Assembly: GCA_020343435.1 (NCBI GenBank)
Contig: CP070794.1
Coordinates: forward strand, 190,413-235,373
Reading direction: 5' to 3'
Length of the DNA stretch: 44,961 bases
Origin: an archaeon
Lineage (GTDB): Archaea > Nanobdellota > Nanobdellia > Pacearchaeales > UBA284
Position numbers and translations under genes: made by a program. The notes under the pieces are model-generated. The model saw only the letters and a program-made list of their open reading frames with translations. It ran no database searches and was not told where the DNA came from. Position 1 is the first letter of the stretch. Each line of letters begins with the position of its first letter. Of the stretch, positions 42,637 through 44,961 are shown piece by piece.

Positions 42637-42954
42637 ATGAATTGGAGAAAAGAAATATCTCCTGGTTTGAAACCTTTTATTGAAAAACTTATTTCAGAAA
42701 GTTTAAAAGAAAAGGGATGGAGAAACTCAAAAAACCCATCAAAAAGCCAATTATGGATAGCTATAGGGATCCTATCAAGACAAGCATATGATTTAGAAAT
42801 AAAATGCAGATTCTTGGAACAAGCTCTAAAAGAAATCTCCCCAAAATACAGAAATCAAGGGATTAGAAAAGCTGAAACTGAGTTTAATAAAATTATTTCT
42901 GAGATAGCTGGAGGAAAAAGAACCAGAATAAAGAAAAAGAAGAGAAAAAAGTAA
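42637..42954 (+). CDS. Small basic protein, unknown function
   Basis: 105 residues, single soluble domain. WRKEISPGLKPFIEKLISESLKEKGWRNSKNPSKSQLWIAIGILSRQAYDLEIKCRFLEQALKEI is predicted all-helical, followed by a Lys/Arg-rich tail (GGKRTRIKKKKRKK) that could bind nucleic acid. TATA-like CTTAAATAA at 42608-42616 is centred about 25 nt upstream of the ATG, suggesting a leaderless transcript. It precedes the aIF5A gene, which has its own promoter. Family not recognised. Confidence 0.65.
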   Translation: MNWRKEISPGLKPFIEKLISESLKEKGWRNSKNPSKSQLWIAIGILSRQAYDLEIKCRFLEQALKEISPKYRNQGIRKAETEFNKIISEIAGGKRTRIKKKKRKK

Positions 42955-42974
42955 CTTAAAATTCTAAACAAAAG

Positions 42975-42985
42975 TTTTATAAATT
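42975..42985 (+). promoter_or_regulatory. TATA-like box of aIF5A
   Basis: TTTTATAAATT, centred 25 nt before ATG 43005; leaderless spacing. Confidence 0.6.
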
Positions 42986-43004
42986 ATCTCGGGTTTGCTC
43001 TTCC

Positions 43005-43382
43005 ATGAAATCTGCTATTGCTACAGAATTGAGATCAGGCACTTTTGTAATGATAGGAGGGAAGGCCTGCGTTATAAAAAATGTAGATATAAGTAAAACA
43101 GGAAAACATGGAGCTAGTAAATGTAGAATAGAAGCTCAAGGGATTTTCGACGGTAAAAAAAGGATTATCGCTGTTCCAGGATCTGAGAGGTTTGATATAC
43201 CTATAATAGACAAGAGGCGTGGACAAGTTTTATCTGTTACAGGAAACAAAGCTTCAATAATGGACTTAGAAAGTTTTGAAACATTAACAGTATATATTGA
43301 AGAAGGACTTAGTGTGTCTGATAACATGAACGTAGAGTATTGGAGTCTTGGAAATGAAAAAATGATTAAGAGGATAGTATAA
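43005..43382 (+). CDS. eif5a: Translation factor aIF5A
   Basis: 125 residues. The hypusine loop DISKTGKHGASKCRIEAQGIF, with the modified Lys expected at position 34 (TGKHG), is intact in an SH3-like N-domain, followed by an OB-like C-domain. It helps the ribosome through difficult peptides such as polyproline. TATA-like TTTTATAAATT at 42975-42985 is centred 25 nt upstream (leaderless). It requires deoxyhypusine synthase, which is not in this window. L40e follows after 1 base. Confidence 0.96.
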   Translation: MKSAIATELRSGTFVMIGGKACVIKNVDISKTGKHGASKCRIEAQGIFDGKKRIIAVPGSERFDIPIIDKRRGQVLSVTGNKASIMDLESFETLTVYIEEGLSVSDNMNVEYWSLGNEKMIKRIV

Positions 43383-43383
43383 A

Positions 43384-43554
43384 ATGGCAAAAATAAAAGC
43401 AGCTCAAGACAGATTGTTTAGAAATATTTTTGTTTGTAAGAAATGCGGAACAAAGATAAAAGCACAGCCAAAGAAGATAGCAGAAGGAAAAGTTAGATGT
43501 CGAAAATGCAAAAGAAATGCATTTCGGCCTAAGAAGAAAAAAAGTGGTAAATAA
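43384..43554 (+). CDS. rpl40e: 50S ribosomal protein L40e
   Basis: 56 residues: AAQDRLFRNIFVCKKCG with C18-x2-C21, then KVRCRKCKR with C39-x2-C42, a zinc-binding L40e pattern, and RPKKKKSGK at the end. It starts 1 base after the aIF5A stop and ends 2 bases before the site-2 protease start, so the three are probably co-transcribed. Confidence 0.93.
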   Translation: MAKIKAAQDRLFRNIFVCKKCGTKIKAQPKKIAEGKVRCRKCKRNAFRPKKKKSGK

Positions 43555-43556
43555 GA

Positions 43557-44951
43557 ATGAAGTTTATGTATTATGACCTGATAATACTCGCAGCTTTTTG
43601 CGTGTTTATTTTTTTCTTTTTAAGATCTAAAAGAAAAAAGATTCAAAGAGAAGGTATCATCTTTCTTTATAGAACAAAACAAGGAATTAAGTTCATGGAT
43701 AATATAGCTAAGAAATTAAAAAAGATTCTTCCAGTGTCTGGGTGGATTGCGATAATTCTTGGTTTTGCTATGATGGTTGGGATAATTTATCTCTTAATAA
43801 AAACAATATTTCTAACTGCAATTATTCCTATGAATGCCCCACCCCTCCTTCCGTTGTTACCCTATGTTCCACAAGCATTCAAGTTACCTTTACCACCATT
43901 TTATTTTGTTTATTGGATAATCATTATAGCAGTGATTGCAATTGTTCATGAATTTGCTCATGGAGTTTTTTCAAAACATAATAAAGTTAAAGTAAAATCA
44001 ACAGGATTTGGATTCCTTGGCCCATTCTTAGCAGCATTTGTAGAACCCGACGAGAAACAGCTTGCAAGAAAGAAACCTAAGAAACAAATGGAAATTTTTG
44101 CTGCTGGAACATTCTCAAATCTCATTTTTGGGATAATCTTCATGTTAATACTACAATTATTTTTTATTCTTGCGTACCAACCTGCAGGAATTGCTTTTAT
44201 GCCAGCAATAGCTCCTGTACAGATTTCAGAAATAGATTTCATTGGGGATTACAATGCAGAAGAGTTCTTTAAATTATCAGATAAACAGCTTTCTGAAATA
44301 AACGAAACCTTGGAAGTCAGATCAAATAACCAAACATATTATGTTGATCAAGATCTGATAAAAGAAATTCCATTTTCTAGAAAGATTATTGAAAAAAATG
44401 AAGAGATCTATCTTTATACGGATTCTCCAGCATTTAAAGTTGGAATGAGTGAGGGAGGAATAATAGAAATTGAGGGAAGCACACTAAAAGATACAAATCA
44501 CGCAACAGAGATAATGAAAGAATATTCTCCAGGAGATGAAATAAGTATAAGAACCAGCGAGGGAGAATTTGATATTTTTCTTGGGGAACATCCTGATGAT
44601 GAAACACAACCATACATTGGAATCATTTTCTTAGGAAAAATGAGAAGTTCTTCTATTTTTGCTTTAGTAACGACTCCTTATTTTTCTAAAGATCTTCATG
44701 TGAAAACAAGGGGAAACCAACAAACCACAGAATTTTTTAGAGACCTCCTTATTTGGTTAGTTTTAATCTCATTTTTAGTTGCATTATTTAATATGCTACC
44801 TGTAACATTCTTAGATGGAGGAAGAATGTTATTTACTTTAGCACTCACGCTAACAAAATCTAAAAAGAAGTCAAGAAATGTTTTAAAAATAGCATCTTAT
44901 CTTATTTTGGTGATTATAATATTGATGATGCTAGTTTGGATGGTTGGTTAA
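43557..44951 (+). CDS. Site-2 protease (M50 family) with PDZ-like domain
   Basis: 464 residues, several TM helices. Active-site HEFAH at 131-135 and the second motif NMLPVTFLDGG with Asp420 are intact. An extracytoplasmic insertion between them, about 230-365, includes a PDZ-like region (SPAFKVGMSEGGIIEIEGSTLKD). Intramembrane proteolysis releases membrane-bound regulators or cleans signal peptides. It is in the aIF5A-L40e-S2P run, with a start 2 bases after the L40e stop. The gene ends at 44951, 10 bases before the window edge. Confidence 0.93.
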   Translation: MKFMYYDLIILAAFCVFIFFFLRSKRKKIQREGIIFLYRTKQGIKFMDNIAKKLKKILPVSGWIAIILGFAMMVGIIYLLIKTIFLTAIIPMNAPPLLPLLPYVPQAFKLPLPPFYFVYWIIIIAVIAIVHEFAHGVFSKHNKVKVKSTGFGFLGPFLAAFVEPDEKQLARKKPKKQMEIFAAGTFSNLIFGIIFMLILQLFFILAYQPAGIAFMPAIAPVQISEIDFIGDYNAEEFFKLSDKQLSEINETLEVRSNNQTYYVDQDLIKEIPFSRKIIEKNEEIYLYTDSPAFKVGMSEGGIIEIEGSTLKDTNHATEIMKEYSPGDEISIRTSEGEFDIFLGEHPDDETQPYIGIIFLGKMRSSSIFALVTTPYFSKDLHVKTRGNQQTTEFFRDLLIWLVLISFLVALFNMLPVTFLDGGRMLFTLALTLTKSKKKSRNVLKIASYLILVIIILMMLVWMVG

Positions 44952-44961
44952 ATAGATTAAA

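Noticed and set aside
1-44961. CRISPR array, insertion sequence, rRNA, riboswitch or attachment sites
   Set aside because: No regularly spaced repeats, transposase-like frames, rRNA segments or structured leaders were seen; every gap is short and mostly promoter-like.

Overview
The window is AT-rich archaeal chromosome. Evidence includes a TFB, an RPA-type single-strand binding protein, RadA, GINS, an SmAP/Lsm protein, Spt5, SecE, aIF5A, EndA, the eukaryote-type ribosomal proteins S8e, S3Ae, L44e and L40e, SRP54/FtsY with archaeal-style promoters, and a tRNA-Leu without an encoded CCA. Small compact genes, many overlapping gene ends, many short 'K-[KR]-G' pilin-like membrane proteins and lineage-specific membrane genes suggest a DPANN archaeon near Pacearchaeota/Woesearchaeota. 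That placement is inference from gene content; no 16S gene is present.

Layout. 1-10541 (+): an operon of three large extracytoplasmic proteins. The first is cut by the window edge. The second is a 2300-residue secreted protein carrying a degenerate LytM/M23-like domain and a lysozyme-like C-terminus. The third is a 643-residue secreted protein with an NlpC/P60-like C-terminus. 10563-12065 (-): a glycine-rich one-TM protein of unknown function. 12155-18795: information-processing genes, namely tRNA-Leu(UAG), SmAP, S8e, TFB, tRNase Z, EndA, a winged-helix protein, S3Ae, L44e, GINS and a phosphoglycerate-mutase-like phosphatase. 18846-21193 (+): FtsY and SRP54. 21190-22791 (-): three tandem paralogous membrane proteins. 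22811-25282: a PRC-barrel protein, a prenyl diphosphate synthase, and a divergent tandem-Lrp regulator whose TATA box lies inside a perfect 12-bp inverted repeat. 25334-32706 (+): a type IV-pilus-like platform protein followed by eleven small pilin-like or one-TM proteins. 32754-35241 (+): RPA, a YdjM-like membrane protein, RadA. 35238-38693: two coiled-coil proteins divergent from a type II/IV secretion ATPase. 38688-44951: a VanX-like D-Ala-D-Ala dipeptidase, an inactivated M50-like membrane protein, Spt5, SecE, FtsZ, an FKBP isomerase, a small basic protein, aIF5A, L40e and an intact site-2 protease.

Working together. The platform, the ATPase and the pilin-like series would together make a surface filament or secretion machine, although the ATPase is 9 kb from the platform. 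The secreted proteins with cell-wall-hydrolase folds, plus the dipeptidase, form a second theme: murein-directed or murein-derived domains in an organism whose lineage is not known to build peptidoglycan. SRP54, FtsY, SecE and S2P provide membrane targeting and processing. Transcription signals look mixed. Many first genes have a TATA-like box centred 22-26 nt before the start codon, implying leaderless mRNAs, while endA, the platform and the ATPase carry Shine-Dalgarno sequences. There is no gene-free stretch over 300 bases, and no CRISPR array, insertion sequence or rRNA was seen.
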